A DNA stretch of 64,000 nt from an uncultured Oscillospiraceae bacterium (GTDB lineage Bacteria > Bacillota > Clostridia > Oscillospirales > Ruminococcaceae): NCBI GenBank assembly GCA_910587465.1, contig CAJUMS010000004.1:8441-72440 (forward strand). The letters run 5' to 3'. Shown one piece after another: positions 28,106 through 35,713 of the stretch. Position numbers and translations under genes: made by a program. The number at the start of each line of letters is the position of its first letter. Positions within the stretch are counted from its first letter, which is position 1. Below the pieces are notes generated by a model. The model was not told where the DNA came from. It saw nothing but the letters and a program-made list of their open reading frames with translations, and made no database searches.

Positions 28106-29557
28106 ATGAACAGGAGATTATGGAGCAGCATTATTGCCGCGGCTCTGGTTCTCGGAATGTTATCGGGGTGTAATACCAATATCGAAGGAAGCGTTCCGCA
28201 GATCAGCACCGGGAATCCTGCTTTAGCGTCTGTCACACATTCTTCATCAAATTCAGATACAAGCTCCTCAAAATCCTCTTCATCTTCATCAACTTCGACC
28301 AAGAGCGCTGTTGAAAAAGTCGACGACAAGTTAATGGAAACGCTGGACGGGTATGAGGATTTTTTTAAGGAATATACTCAGTACATAAAAAATTACAAGA
28401 ACGAGGACAGCTCGAAGCTTCAGGAGTATGCGAAAAAGAGCGAGGATATCATCGAGCTGCTGGAAAAATATGATACGAGCGGATTTAATAAAAAGGAGGA
28501 AATCTACCTCGCCGACGTAAAATATCGCATCGATAAGATGCTGGCAAGCATAAAGAACAGGCTGCCTGAGTGGAATGACGAGAGCGGACGATATGAGATG
28601 AGCACCTCGTCTACCTCGAAGAGACCTGTGGCGACATCTCCGTTTTCCTCGTCATACAAACCGTCCCCGTCAAGTTCTTCAGCCGCGCCAAGCTCGCCCA
28701 CAGCGTCAAGCGAATCTGAGGCAGTCAATGAGCCTGCTGGCTCGGCGACCGAGTCTTCGGTAATAACCGATTACAGCTTGCCCGAGATCGTTGACGTTCC
28801 GGAGCCCGATACAAGCTCGCTGTTTACCGATTATACGAGAAAATGGGCTTATAATCAGCTTAATTCCGCTCAGCAGGTCGTTTACGCGAGACTATTTGAG
28901 AGTGCTAAAAACAATACCGGGGATATAAACGTTACCGATCTTAATCTGAGCGTAGACGATACCACGAAAGCATACTGGGCGTTTGATTACGATAATGCAA
29001 ATTTTCTTACGCTTGGCAGCGGATACTCGTACAGTTATGATACGTCTACGGGCGATGTTGTAAGCATTGCCATAAACTACGGTCGAAGCAGCGGAAATGT
29101 TCCCTCGTCTCAGTTTGAGACGACGGCGCAGGCTGTTATCGCCGAAGCACAGCAGATGGGAAGCGATTACGAGCGGCTGAAATATATTCACGACTGGATA
29201 GTAAACAATACATCATATTCCAATAACGGCACGGCGTCAAGAAACGAGGCTGATGGACCGGTTGTATACGGTCAGGCAGTTTGTGAGGGATATTCAAAGG
29301 CGTTTATGTATTTCGCACAGTCTTTGGGATATGAGTGTGTTTGCGTTGCGGGATATGCCGACGGCGATCATATGTGGAATATGGTCAAGGTCGAAGATAC
29401 ATGGTATCACGTTGATGTGACGTGGGACGATCCCATTTCAAGCAGTGGACCTACGCTGAGATATAATTACTTTCTTGTCGGTGATAGCACAATAGGATAC
29501 GATCACAGGATTGACAATTATTTCGTTGTTCCGTCCGCGCCTTATGATTATCAGTAA
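28106..29557 (+). CDS. Transglutaminase-like domain lipoprotein
   Basis: Predicted surface lipoprotein of 483 residues. The signal peptide ends in the lipobox LGMLSGC. A long Ser-rich linker (about 45-65) leads to a helical region, then a second Ser/Pro-rich linker (about 165-210). The C-terminal domain has a papain-like triad arrangement: Cys in GQAVCEGYSKAF, His in GDHMWNMVKVEDTWYHVDVTWDDP, and a following Asp. This is the bacterial transglutaminase-like/CYK3 pattern, usually a cysteine peptidase or cell-wall remodelling enzyme. The ATG follows AAAGGAGATTG. The next small membrane gene follows after 37 nt, possibly in one transcript. Confidence 0.88.
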   Translation: MNRRLWSSIIAAALVLGMLSGCNTNIEGSVPQISTGNPALASVTHSSSNSDTSSSKSSSSSSTSTKSAVEKVDDKLMETLDGYEDFFKEYTQYIKNYKNEDSSKLQEYAKKSEDIIELLEKYDTSGFNKKEEIYLADVKYRIDKMLASIKNRLPEWNDESGRYEMSTSSTSKRPVATSPFSSSYKPSPSSSSAAPSSPTASSESEAVNEPAGSATESSVITDYSLPEIVDVPEPDTSSLFTDYTRKWAYNQLNSAQQVVYARLFESAKNNTGDINVTDLNLSVDDTTKAYWAFDYDNANFLTLGSGYSYSYDTSTGDVVSIAINYGRSSGNVPSSQFETTAQAVIAEAQQMGSDYERLKYIHDWIVNNTSYSNNGTASRNEADGPVVYGQAVCEGYSKAFMYFAQSLGYECVCVAGYADGDHMWNMVKVEDTWYHVDVTWDDPISSSGPTLRYNYFLVGDSTIGYDHRIDNYFVVPSAPYDYQ

Positions 29558-29594
29558 TAATTATGGGAAATAACGGTATCGGGAGGTATCGCAT

Positions 29595-29720
29595 ATGGCA
29601 AAGCGTTTTGACAAAAACAAAAAAGACAACCGACTTGAGCGCGCTTATGTCCGTAATTGGATCATCTGCGGCATTTCCTTGGCGTTGATTATAATACTGT
29701 ATTTTGCGTCAATGAGATAA
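29595..29720 (+). CDS. 41-residue single-span membrane protein
   Basis: The start ATG lies 8 nt after GGGAGGT. A charged N terminus (MAKRFDKNKKDNRLERAYVR) is followed by one hydrophobic helix (NWIICGISLALIIILYFAS) and a stop. It lies 37 nt after the transglutaminase-like gene and directly before a terminator. The topology predicts a basic cytoplasmic head and a short outside tail. No family is recognised. The strong ribosome site and the operon position support it as real. Confidence 0.7.
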   Translation: MAKRFDKNKKDNRLERAYVRNWIICGISLALIIILYFASMR

Positions 29721-29737
29721 TTTATACAATGAAAAAA

Positions 29738-29778
29738 TCAAGCGGCTCTCCCAATTTCGGGAAAGCCGCTTTTATTGT
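29738..29778 (+). terminator. Bidirectional terminator
   Basis: Arms AAGCGGCT and AGCCGCTT, extended by CCC/GGG, are followed by TTTATTGTTT on the plus strand and TGATTTTTTC on the minus strand. The site separates the plus-strand small membrane gene from the convergent DUF1266 gene. Confidence 0.85.
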
Positions 29779-30909
29779 TTACCATTCGCTGTCTGCAAGA
29801 TCGCACCGTATTATAAGCGTCATAGTCTGTTTCATAAACTCTATGGCGCCCTTGATAGTCCATTCGTCCGAGGCGAACATATACAATGCGCTGCCTATAA
29901 CCAAAGATTTCATGTATTCCGCCGAGGAGGAGAAGCACTTCTTTGCCGCTTCTTTTATAGCCTTCATTGAAGCTAAGTAGTCGTCCTTGGAGATAATGCC
30001 GCAGGAGAATGCAAGTCTGGAAAAGCCCACCTTTTCGCTGATATCCCAGCCGATAACTCCGGCTTCCGGAAGATATTCGTAAATCGGCTTAATAAACATA
30101 CAAGCGTTGAGGAACGCACGCTGACCGTCTCCTTTCAACGTGTTTACGTCGAAGTTTGGCTTGCCCATGAAGAATGCCTTTACATCGGAGAACATTACCG
30201 CGATATTGCAGCCGCGTGAAGTGTTATTGAACTTGACAAAGCTTTCCGTATCCTTAAACCCGAAGAATGTTTCCAGCCACTGTGCCACATTCTCTCTGTC
30301 CTTTCCCCGGAACTCGACAAAAAAGTCATTCAGACCGAGTGCGCCGCCTGTGACGGGTATTTGTCGTATTGCCGGTATCAGTCCCAGCAGCACCGTAAAT
30401 TCACCGTCTGACATCTTGCGCTTTTCGGGCTTTTCGGCGCAGCGTTTGTCGATATCCGCACAAAGCTTACCCACAAACTCGTGCAGCTCATTGAGGTCTT
30501 TTTCAACATATTCCTTACATTCGGAGACCTCCGCGGGGAGATCGAGACCGCTGGTGTTGTCTGGATCGGCGTTTACGCCTGCTTCGTAGTAGGTCAGCGC
30601 CGCCAGCTCCTTGTCGTTCATAAAACGTATATAGCCATTCATATAGAGGTATCGTGCTATCTCGTCGGGTTTTTTACAGTCGGGAAGGATCTTTTTAAGC
30701 TCGCGCATTGAATTGTCATAATCCTCTTTGTTATTTAAAGCGCCGATCATTCTGAAACGGAGCTTTACGCTGCGCTGTTCCTCTGGAACGCTGAGCACCG
30801 CCGCGATTATATTATCGTATTCGTCTTTGTCGTAGCATTCATCAAGAACCTTATACAGCTCGTCGTTATCGGAAATTTTCCCGTTTTCGTCCAATGTAAT
30901 ATTTGCCAT
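29779..30909 (-). CDS. DUF1266 domain protein with TPR-like N-terminal half
   Basis: 376 residues, no signal peptide. The N-terminal half is helical, with TPR-like pairs (YDNIIAAVLSVPEEQRSVKL, ARYLYMNGYIRFMNDKELAA). The C-terminal part resembles DUF1266 (VIGWDISEKVGFSRLAFSCG followed by IISKDDYLASM). The function of DUF1266 is unknown; in some genomes such proteins neighbour polymorphic-toxin immunity genes. It has its own promoter and faces the YwqG and flotillin genes in the same direction. Confidence 0.7.
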   Translation of the reverse strand: MANITLDENGKISDNDELYKVLDECYDKDEYDNIIAAVLSVPEEQRSVKLRFRMIGALNNKEDYDNSMRELKKILPDCKKPDEIARYLYMNGYIRFMNDKELAALTYYEAGVNADPDNTSGLDLPAEVSECKEYVEKDLNELHEFVGKLCADIDKRCAEKPEKRKMSDGEFTVLLGLIPAIRQIPVTGGALGLNDFFVEFRGKDRENVAQWLETFFGFKDTESFVKFNNTSRGCNIAVMFSDVKAFFMGKPNFDVNTLKGDGQRAFLNACMFIKPIYEYLPEAGVIGWDISEKVGFSRLAFSCGIISKDDYLASMKAIKEAAKKCFSSSAEYMKSLVIGSALYMFASDEWTIKGAIEFMKQTMTLIIRCDLADSEW

Positions 30910-30939
30910 TATTTAACTATCCTTTCGTTTAATATTTCT

Positions 30940-30968
30940 ATTATACTCTTTTTTTGCGGTAATGTCAA
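30940..30968 (-). promoter_or_regulatory. Promoter of the DUF1266 gene
   Basis: On the minus strand TTGACA (30963-30968) and TATAAT (30940-30945) have a 17-nt spacer, about 30 nt before the ATG. Confidence 0.85.
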
Positions 30969-30991
30969 GTACGGAGAACTTTTTGGCAAAT

Positions 30992-31858
30992 TTATCCGCA
31001 CTGCAATATCAGCCATACGTTATCAAAATTCCGTGCGGCTAAGTCGTCCCTGTGTATATAGAAATAAATTCGTCCGCAGTCGCCGAACATCAGCTCAAAG
31101 CCGTCTGTCTCTACCGTGCCGAGCTGGAACAGCAGCAGCCAGTCGCGGTTTGCCCATTGCTCGGTCTCCTGACGGTCGCGTGGTGTGACGCGTTCCCAAC
31201 TGTCGGGGTCGCCGAGGTAGTATCCGCGCCGCGCAATCAGCTCGCATTCGCGGGTCATATTTCCTTGAATAACGTTCGCCCAGCCGAGAAGCTTGGAGAG
31301 GTCGTCAAGATCGTCGGGCTCTTCGATGCCCATGCTTTCCAGAGCCTCGTCAAACTGATCCCATTCCATTGCCATTTTCTCACGCTGAACTATAAAATCC
31401 TCAAAGTCTTGATACGATTTCTCGGAACGCCCCGATATCGCGAGCTCTGGAAAATGGAAATCCGCATCCAGATCGTTCGGATATTCGGCGGGGGAAAGCG
31501 CATTCACATTCTCGAAATAATAAACTCTTGCACACCCCTTGTCCTTGGGGTCGTAACCCCAGCGCATGGTGTCGCAATCATAAAAGAACGACAGCAAGCC
31601 CGTTTTCGGCAGCAGGTTGTCTGTATCGTATTTTGATATCTCCGCAAGGTTAAACTGTGCTATAAACGACAGTGGACGGTTTTTCGGCGCTTCGCCAAGG
31701 TAACCCTCACCCTCGTAATACGGCCATTTGAAGTCCGCGGGAACGTCGGGCTTTCCGCCGAATTTCGTCGCGCCGACCTTGTCGAGAGGCTTGCCGTCTA
31801 TATTGATACGAATGGAATTCCGAGCTGACTTTTCAAGCGACTTTTTGATATCTATCAT
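30992..31858 (-). CDS. ywqG: YwqG-family (DUF1963) protein
   Basis: 288-residue cytoplasmic protein. Family features are KFGGKPDVPADFKWP near the N terminus, RPLSFIAQFNLAEI, GLLSFFYD and the C-terminal block LLFQLGTVETDGFELMFGDCGRIYFYI. YwqG/DUF1963 proteins have no settled biochemical role; some act as immunity-like or SUFU-related proteins. The ATG at 31858 is chosen because GAAAGGAAAG precedes it; an ATG at 31873 would start before that site. It lies 62 nt downstream of floT, separated by a perfect 12-bp hairpin, and is likely cotranscribed with it. Confidence 0.82.
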   Translation of the reverse strand: MIDIKKSLEKSARNSIRINIDGKPLDKVGATKFGGKPDVPADFKWPYYEGEGYLGEAPKNRPLSFIAQFNLAEISKYDTDNLLPKTGLLSFFYDCDTMRWGYDPKDKGCARVYYFENVNALSPAEYPNDLDADFHFPELAISGRSEKSYQDFEDFIVQREKMAMEWDQFDEALESMGIEEPDDLDDLSKLLGWANVIQGNMTRECELIARRGYYLGDPDSWERVTPRDRQETEQWANRDWLLLFQLGTVETDGFELMFGDCGRIYFYIHRDDLAARNFDNVWLILQCG

Positions 31859-31877
31859 AAACTTTCCTTTCATACTG

Positions 31878-31909
31878 CAAGGCGAAACGAGAAATCCCGT
31901 TTCGCCTTG
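31878..31909 (-). other. Perfect 12-bp hairpin between floT and ywqG
   Basis: Arms CAAGGCGAAACG and CGTTTCGCCTTG enclose an 8-nt loop. No T-run follows on the minus strand, so it is a poor terminator. It ends 19 nt before the ywqG ATG, directly 5' of the ribosome site, and may be an mRNA processing or stabilising structure. Confidence 0.7.
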
Positions 31910-31920
31910 TGATTATTCGA

Positions 31921-33489
31921 TTAAACGTTCTGAGTGGGTCGTTCGGGAGCCTCGGGAACAGGGATAACGGGCTTTTCGGAGTTTATTCCGCTTGCGATCG
32001 CCTTGCCCTGCACGAACGAGTTGACCATCTCGCCAAGGTTTATGCCCAGACCGTCGAGCAGACCCGAGCTTGCCTGAGTGGTCGCTTCGGTGATGTCCTT
32101 GACGAGCTTGGATGTGTTGCCGTCGCCGTACATGGTGATCTTGTCGATATTTTCCAAGGGCTTTGCGATAGCCTCCGCAATAGCGGGCATCTGCTCAAAA
32201 TACATCTGCAATACCGCTGCCTCTTCCATTTTTTTCATAGCCTCAGCCTTCTTGTCGAGACCCTCTGCTTCCGCGAGAGCCTTTGCGCGGACTGCCTCAG
32301 CTTCCGCGAGACCGCGAGCTCTGATACCCTCCGCGTCCTGCTCTGCCGCGAAACGTGCCGCTTCAGCGCGAGCCTTTTCCGCAGCAGCTTCGTTCTGAGC
32401 CGTCACGAGAATAGCCGCCGCTTCGTTCTTCTTGATCTCCAGCTCCGCTTCGGCGTTCTGAATATCCTCGTACTTGCGGGCCTCGGCGTTGCGCGAGACG
32501 GTGTACAGTTCCGCGTCCGCTTTCTGCTGTGCCGCGTACTTCTGCGCGTCGGCGGTCTTTTTTACGTCCGCTTCGAGGGCGCGTTCCTTTATCTCGGCTT
32601 CCTTAGCCTTGATTTCGACCTCTTTTTCCTGCTTGGCGAGGTTAGCGTTAGCGGTCGTGATCTCTATCGTTTTGCGCTGCTCCTCCTGTTGAATAGTGTA
32701 GGCCGCGTCAGCCTCCGCCTGCTTGATATCCGCGGCACGTTTCAGTTCAGCCTGCTTGATGGCAAGCTCGTTCTGGCGCTCTGCGATGGCGGTCTCGGAA
32801 TCCACCTTTGCGTCGTTTGCCTTGCGGTTAGCCTCTGCTTGGGCGATTTTTATATCGCGCTCTGCCTCGGCTTTGCTGATAGCTGCCTTTTTCTTGATCT
32901 GCATTGTATTGTCAATACCCATATCGTTTATGATACCGTTGTCGTCAACGAAGTTCTGAACGTTGAACGAAACGATTTCCAAACCCATTGCGCGCAGGTC
33001 GGGATCGGCATTCTGCTTTACCTTGTCGGCAAACGCCTGACGGTTGGATACCATTTCCTCAAGCCGCATCTGACCCACGATCTCACGCATATTACCCTCA
33101 AGGACTTCGCGCGCCACCTGCGTTATGTACTGGACGTTCTTATTCAGGAAGTTCTGCTGTGCGCGGGCGATAGTATCGGGCTCGGGAGAGATCTTGACAT
33201 TGACCACCGCGTCAACGTTGATGTTGATGTAGTCGCCGGTGGGAACCGGTTGTGCGGTCTTTACGTCGACCGACATAAGCGCGAGCTCAAGCGTATCACA
33301 GCGCTCGAAGAACGGCAGCTTGATAGCCGCCTTACCGATAACGACCTTAGCCTTCCGCCGCAGACCGCTGATAATAAACGCCTTATCGGGCGGTGCTTTG
33401 CGGTAACCCGCCGCGAACATAAAGAAAATGATCGCGATTATTATTATTGCGGGAATAATGATCCCTTTGTATTGTTCAAGCTCTGGCAT
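31921..33489 (-). CDS. floT: Flotillin
   Basis: Membrane scaffold of functional lipid domains. The 522-residue protein has an N-terminal hydrophobic segment (IIIPAIIIIAIIFFMFAAGY), then the SPFH domain with the flotillin pattern PPDKAFIISGLRRKAKVVIG. A long Ala/Glu/Lys coiled coil (about 190-400) carries repeated KAEAER- and QAEAxR-type units, and a Gly-containing C terminus ends near PERPTQNV. The ATG follows AAGGAGGGCATC; extending upstream would run into the leader element. A NfeD-like partner, usual in Bacillus, is not adjacent; ywqG follows instead. Confidence 0.95.
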   Translation of the reverse strand: MPELEQYKGIIIPAIIIIAIIFFMFAAGYRKAPPDKAFIISGLRRKAKVVIGKAAIKLPFFERCDTLELALMSVDVKTAQPVPTGDYININVDAVVNVKISPEPDTIARAQQNFLNKNVQYITQVAREVLEGNMREIVGQMRLEEMVSNRQAFADKVKQNADPDLRAMGLEIVSFNVQNFVDDNGIINDMGIDNTMQIKKKAAISKAEAERDIKIAQAEANRKANDAKVDSETAIAERQNELAIKQAELKRAADIKQAEADAAYTIQQEEQRKTIEITTANANLAKQEKEVEIKAKEAEIKERALEADVKKTADAQKYAAQQKADAELYTVSRNAEARKYEDIQNAEAELEIKKNEAAAILVTAQNEAAAEKARAEAARFAAEQDAEGIRARGLAEAEAVRAKALAEAEGLDKKAEAMKKMEEAAVLQMYFEQMPAIAEAIAKPLENIDKITMYGDGNTSKLVKDITEATTQASSGLLDGLGINLGEMVNSFVQGKAIASGINSEKPVIPVPEAPERPTQNV

Positions 33490-33512
33490 GATGCCCTCCT
33501 TATCTGAAAGCA

Positions 33513-33616
33513 AAATCCGCACCGCTAGCATTCGCTCGCTAGCCGAGCGACATTAGCGGTTCTCCGCTTCACTTCGTTGCGCTCCAAAACCGCTAACGTT
33601 ACTCGCTTGCGGATTT
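33513..33616 (-). repeat. Stem-loop element B in the floT leader
   Basis: Outer arms AAATCCGCA and TGCGGATTT (9 bp) enclose two sub-hairpins. One uses CCGCTA and TAGCGG; the other uses TTAGCGGTT (33553-33561) and AACCGCTAA (33588-33596). On the minus strand the loop of the second displays AACGAAGTGAAGCGGAG (33562-33578). The element ends 23 nt before the floT start and lies within its transcript, downstream of the promoter. Confidence 0.75.
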
Positions 33617-33656
33617 GACCTGCGCCGCCGAAGTGTGGCGTTTGCTTTATAATTAT

Positions 33657-33685
33657 ATTGTACCATTTTAAAAAAATTTCGTCAA
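33657..33685 (-). promoter_or_regulatory. Promoter of floT
   Basis: On the minus strand TTGACG (33680-33685) and TACAAT (33657-33662) have a 17-nt spacer. The predicted leader is about 160 nt and contains stem-loop B. Confidence 0.75.
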
Positions 33686-33825
33686 GATGTTACAAAGATA
33701 TTTGTGATATTGCACAAAAAATCTACGTTTTTTTCATTACAGCAAATATTGCACAGAATGTTATTTTTCTGACAATATTCCAAAAAATATAACAAAAGCA
33801 ATGTTATATTTGTTGAATTTGCCAG

Positions 33826-33854
33826 TTGACGATTTCGCAGGTTTGATTTAAAAT
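33826..33854 (+). promoter_or_regulatory. Promoter of the V-type ATPase operon
   Basis: TTGACG and TAAAAT have a 17-nt spacer. The predicted leader to ntpF is about 260 nt and ends with stem-loop C. The 140 bases between this and the floT promoter are very AT-rich and hold no credible gene. Confidence 0.6.
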
Positions 33855-33995
33855 AATATGGTATTATAAAATTTACTGCCCTATTTAAATATGTATAAGA
33901 ATAATGCCGCATGATCGGGCGCTATGACAGAGTGTAATGTTACGGGCGGCGCAGAGCGGTGCACTATGGCTATGAACGGTATTATGGTGGCGCAT

Positions 33996-34104
33996 AAGCA
34001 AGTTTCGCAATAGGCGGTGATGCTGTAGCGGAACGAAGTGAAGCAGATGCATTGCCGCCGTAATAGGTCAAACGCAAAGCGTATGACCGGTCAGAAACTT
34101 GCTT
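33996..34104 (+). repeat. Stem-loop element C in the V-ATPase leader
   Basis: Outer arms AAGCAAGTTTC and GAAACTTGCTT (11 bp, perfect) enclose two hairpins. One is GGCGG...CCGCC extended by ATGC/GCAT, with AACGAAGTGAAGCAGAT (34032-34048) in its loop. The other is GGTCA/TGACC. The element ends 17 nt before the ntpF ATG, directly 5' of AGGAGAA. Outer arms resemble those of element D; the core matches elements A and B. Confidence 0.75.
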
Positions 34105-34121
34105 TAGAACAGGAGAACCGA

Positions 34122-34430
34122 ATGGAGATTTTGCAAGAGATCATCAAAATGGATAAGGCGGCTGCGACTCGCACCGAAAAGGCTGTCGAGGAGGAACGCC
34201 GTTTGTCGGATGAATCGGGCGAGTCGACGGCTAAGGCGCGTGAAAAGCTTGTCGCCGAGGAACGCGGGAAGGTGGAGAAGTTCTGCCGCGAGCAGGAAGC
34301 TAAGCTGTCGGAACGGTTGTCGCAGGCGGAAAAAATCCGCGGCGAGCAGTGCGAAAAGCTGGACGAGAGCTTCAACGCGCATAGAGCGGCGTGGAAGTCA
34401 GAAATAATCGGTAGGATAACGGGGTGTTGA
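34122..34430 (+). CDS. ntpF: V-type ATPase stator subunit (G/H-like)
   Basis: 102-residue, highly charged, wholly helical protein with Ala/Glu/Lys/Arg heptads across residues 10-90, as expected of the peripheral-stalk G subunit that pairs with subunit E. The ATG follows CAGGAGAACCG. The frame is open upstream into stem-loop C, but that part is basic and unlike a stator. It lies 1 nt from subunit C and is first of nine genes. Sequence identity in this subunit is always low, so the call rests on coiled-coil character and position. Confidence 0.8.
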   Translation: MEILQEIIKMDKAAATRTEKAVEEERRLSDESGESTAKAREKLVAEERGKVEKFCREQEAKLSERLSQAEKIRGEQCEKLDESFNAHRAAWKSEIIGRITGC

Positions 34431-34431
34431 T

Positions 34432-35466
34432 ATGTCATTTTCTTCCAATTCCGTTATTGCAAAGGTTCGGGCGGTTGTCGGCAGGTCATTGACGGCGGAG
34501 GACTATACGCAGTTGGCGGCTAAGGAGAACGTGCCCGACGTGTGCGCGTACCTAAAGCAGACGGCGCGGTATGGAAAGGCATTGGCGGCAGTCAATCCGC
34601 AGACTGTTCATCGCGGTCAGCTCGAGTCTGTAATGAGGCGGTCGGTGTTCGATATATTTGAAAGCTTTCATAGATTTGATTATACAGAAAGTAAAAATTA
34701 TTTCAAATATATCGTAATGCAATTGGAGATTGAGCAGATACTGGCGGCTATACAGTGTGTAGCCGGTGGAAATGCAGACACATATATTGCCGCAATGCCT
34801 ATGTTTTTGACGGCACATACGTGTATAGATTTACCCGCGCTTGGCATGGCGGAGAGCCTTATCGAGGCGCTGCATATTCTGGAGGGAACGCCGTATTTCG
34901 CGGTGCTTAGGGAGCCGATCGTCAGAGCGGCTGAAACGGGCAGGCTGGATATATGCGACTGCGAGCGGCGGCTGTACACGATGTACTATATGCGGCTGCT
35001 CAAGGCTATTGAGAAGAACTACAAGGGTGCGGCGAAGAAGGAGCTCAAGCGCACGGTGCTGCGGAGCATTGATATGGAAAACGTGGTGTCGGTGCACAGG
35101 TATACGATGTTTTTCGGCGAGGATGCGGACAAGGTCAAGGGTTCGCTGATACCGTTCAGGTACAGACTGTCGGGCGAGGCGATAGAGCGGTTGGCGTCGG
35201 AAAAGGATATCGCGAAGATATCAGCTGAGCTTGCCAATATTGGTTATAGGCACGGGGCGGAGGTTCCGCAGACGGTGGAGCTGCTGACCGAGCGGATAAG
35301 TCTCGATTATCTGAGGAAAACGCTCAGATTATCGCAGAACGCGTCGGTCGTGTATCTCGCGCTGACGGAGCTGCTTGAGATCGAGCTGAAAAATATCAAA
35401 ACTCTGATCGAGGGCATAAGGTACGGGCTTGACGGCGCGGTGATATTGAATATGTTGGTGATTTGA
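34432..35466 (+). CDS. ntpC: V-type ATPase subunit C (d-like, AC39 family)
   Basis: 344 residues, the usual length of the funnel-shaped socket that joins the rotor shaft to the proteolipid ring. It is almost all helical with a threefold pseudo-repeat. The start SNSVIAKVRAVVGRSLTAEDY matches the family pattern of an N-terminal YxxARVRAxxxxLL-like segment. LLKAIEKNYKGAAKKELKR sits near the middle and EIELKNIKTLIEGIRYGL at the end. The last is the strongest family signature (NLRxIxRGK-like). It follows ntpF by 1 nt. Confidence 0.9.
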   Translation: MSFSSNSVIAKVRAVVGRSLTAEDYTQLAAKENVPDVCAYLKQTARYGKALAAVNPQTVHRGQLESVMRRSVFDIFESFHRFDYTESKNYFKYIVMQLEIEQILAAIQCVAGGNADTYIAAMPMFLTAHTCIDLPALGMAESLIEALHILEGTPYFAVLREPIVRAAETGRLDICDCERRLYTMYYMRLLKAIEKNYKGAAKKELKRTVLRSIDMENVVSVHRYTMFFGEDADKVKGSLIPFRYRLSGEAIERLASEKDIAKISAELANIGYRHGAEVPQTVELLTERISLDYLRKTLRLSQNASVVYLALTELLEIELKNIKTLIEGIRYGLDGAVILNMLVI

Positions 35467-35713
35467 CGTAATACGATGCGTTATATTTGAGAAAAGGTAT
35501 ACTTTTGGTAATGCGTCGGACAGCGCAGCTTTGGCGCGTTATAGTAAAAGCAACAATATACACACGCAGGGCAATGTTGCCGAGATAGGGCAACTTCCGC
35601 GTGACGAAGACAAGTTTGTGTTTTATAGTGATAAAAGAAATTTAAGAAGCATTTACCTCCCACTCGCGGAATTTGCCCGGTGCGAGATTTGCTTTTTAAT
35701 AAGGAGTGAAGAT
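35467..35713 (+). other. Intercistronic region with possible degenerate stem-loop (element F)
   Basis: This is an unusually long gap inside the ATPase operon. Near its end AAGCA/TGCTT (35647-35651 and 35690-35694) and CTCGC/GCGAG (35663-35667 and 35682-35686) form a composite hairpin followed by TTTAAT. It ends 19 nt before the ntpI ATG, mirroring elements C and D. The shared core is not clear here; GTGACGAAGAC near 35610 may be a decayed version. No gene is seen. Confidence 0.45.

Noticed and set aside
31909..33507. 532-codon open frame opposite floT
   Set aside because: Mirror of the Ala/Glu-rich flotillin reading frame; no ribosome site or domain similarity. Long antisense frames opposite purB, rel and pcrA were dismissed for the same reason.
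33924..34013. 29-codon ORF in the V-ATPase leader
   Set aside because: No Shine-Dalgarno and it overlaps stem-loop C; nothing suggests coding.
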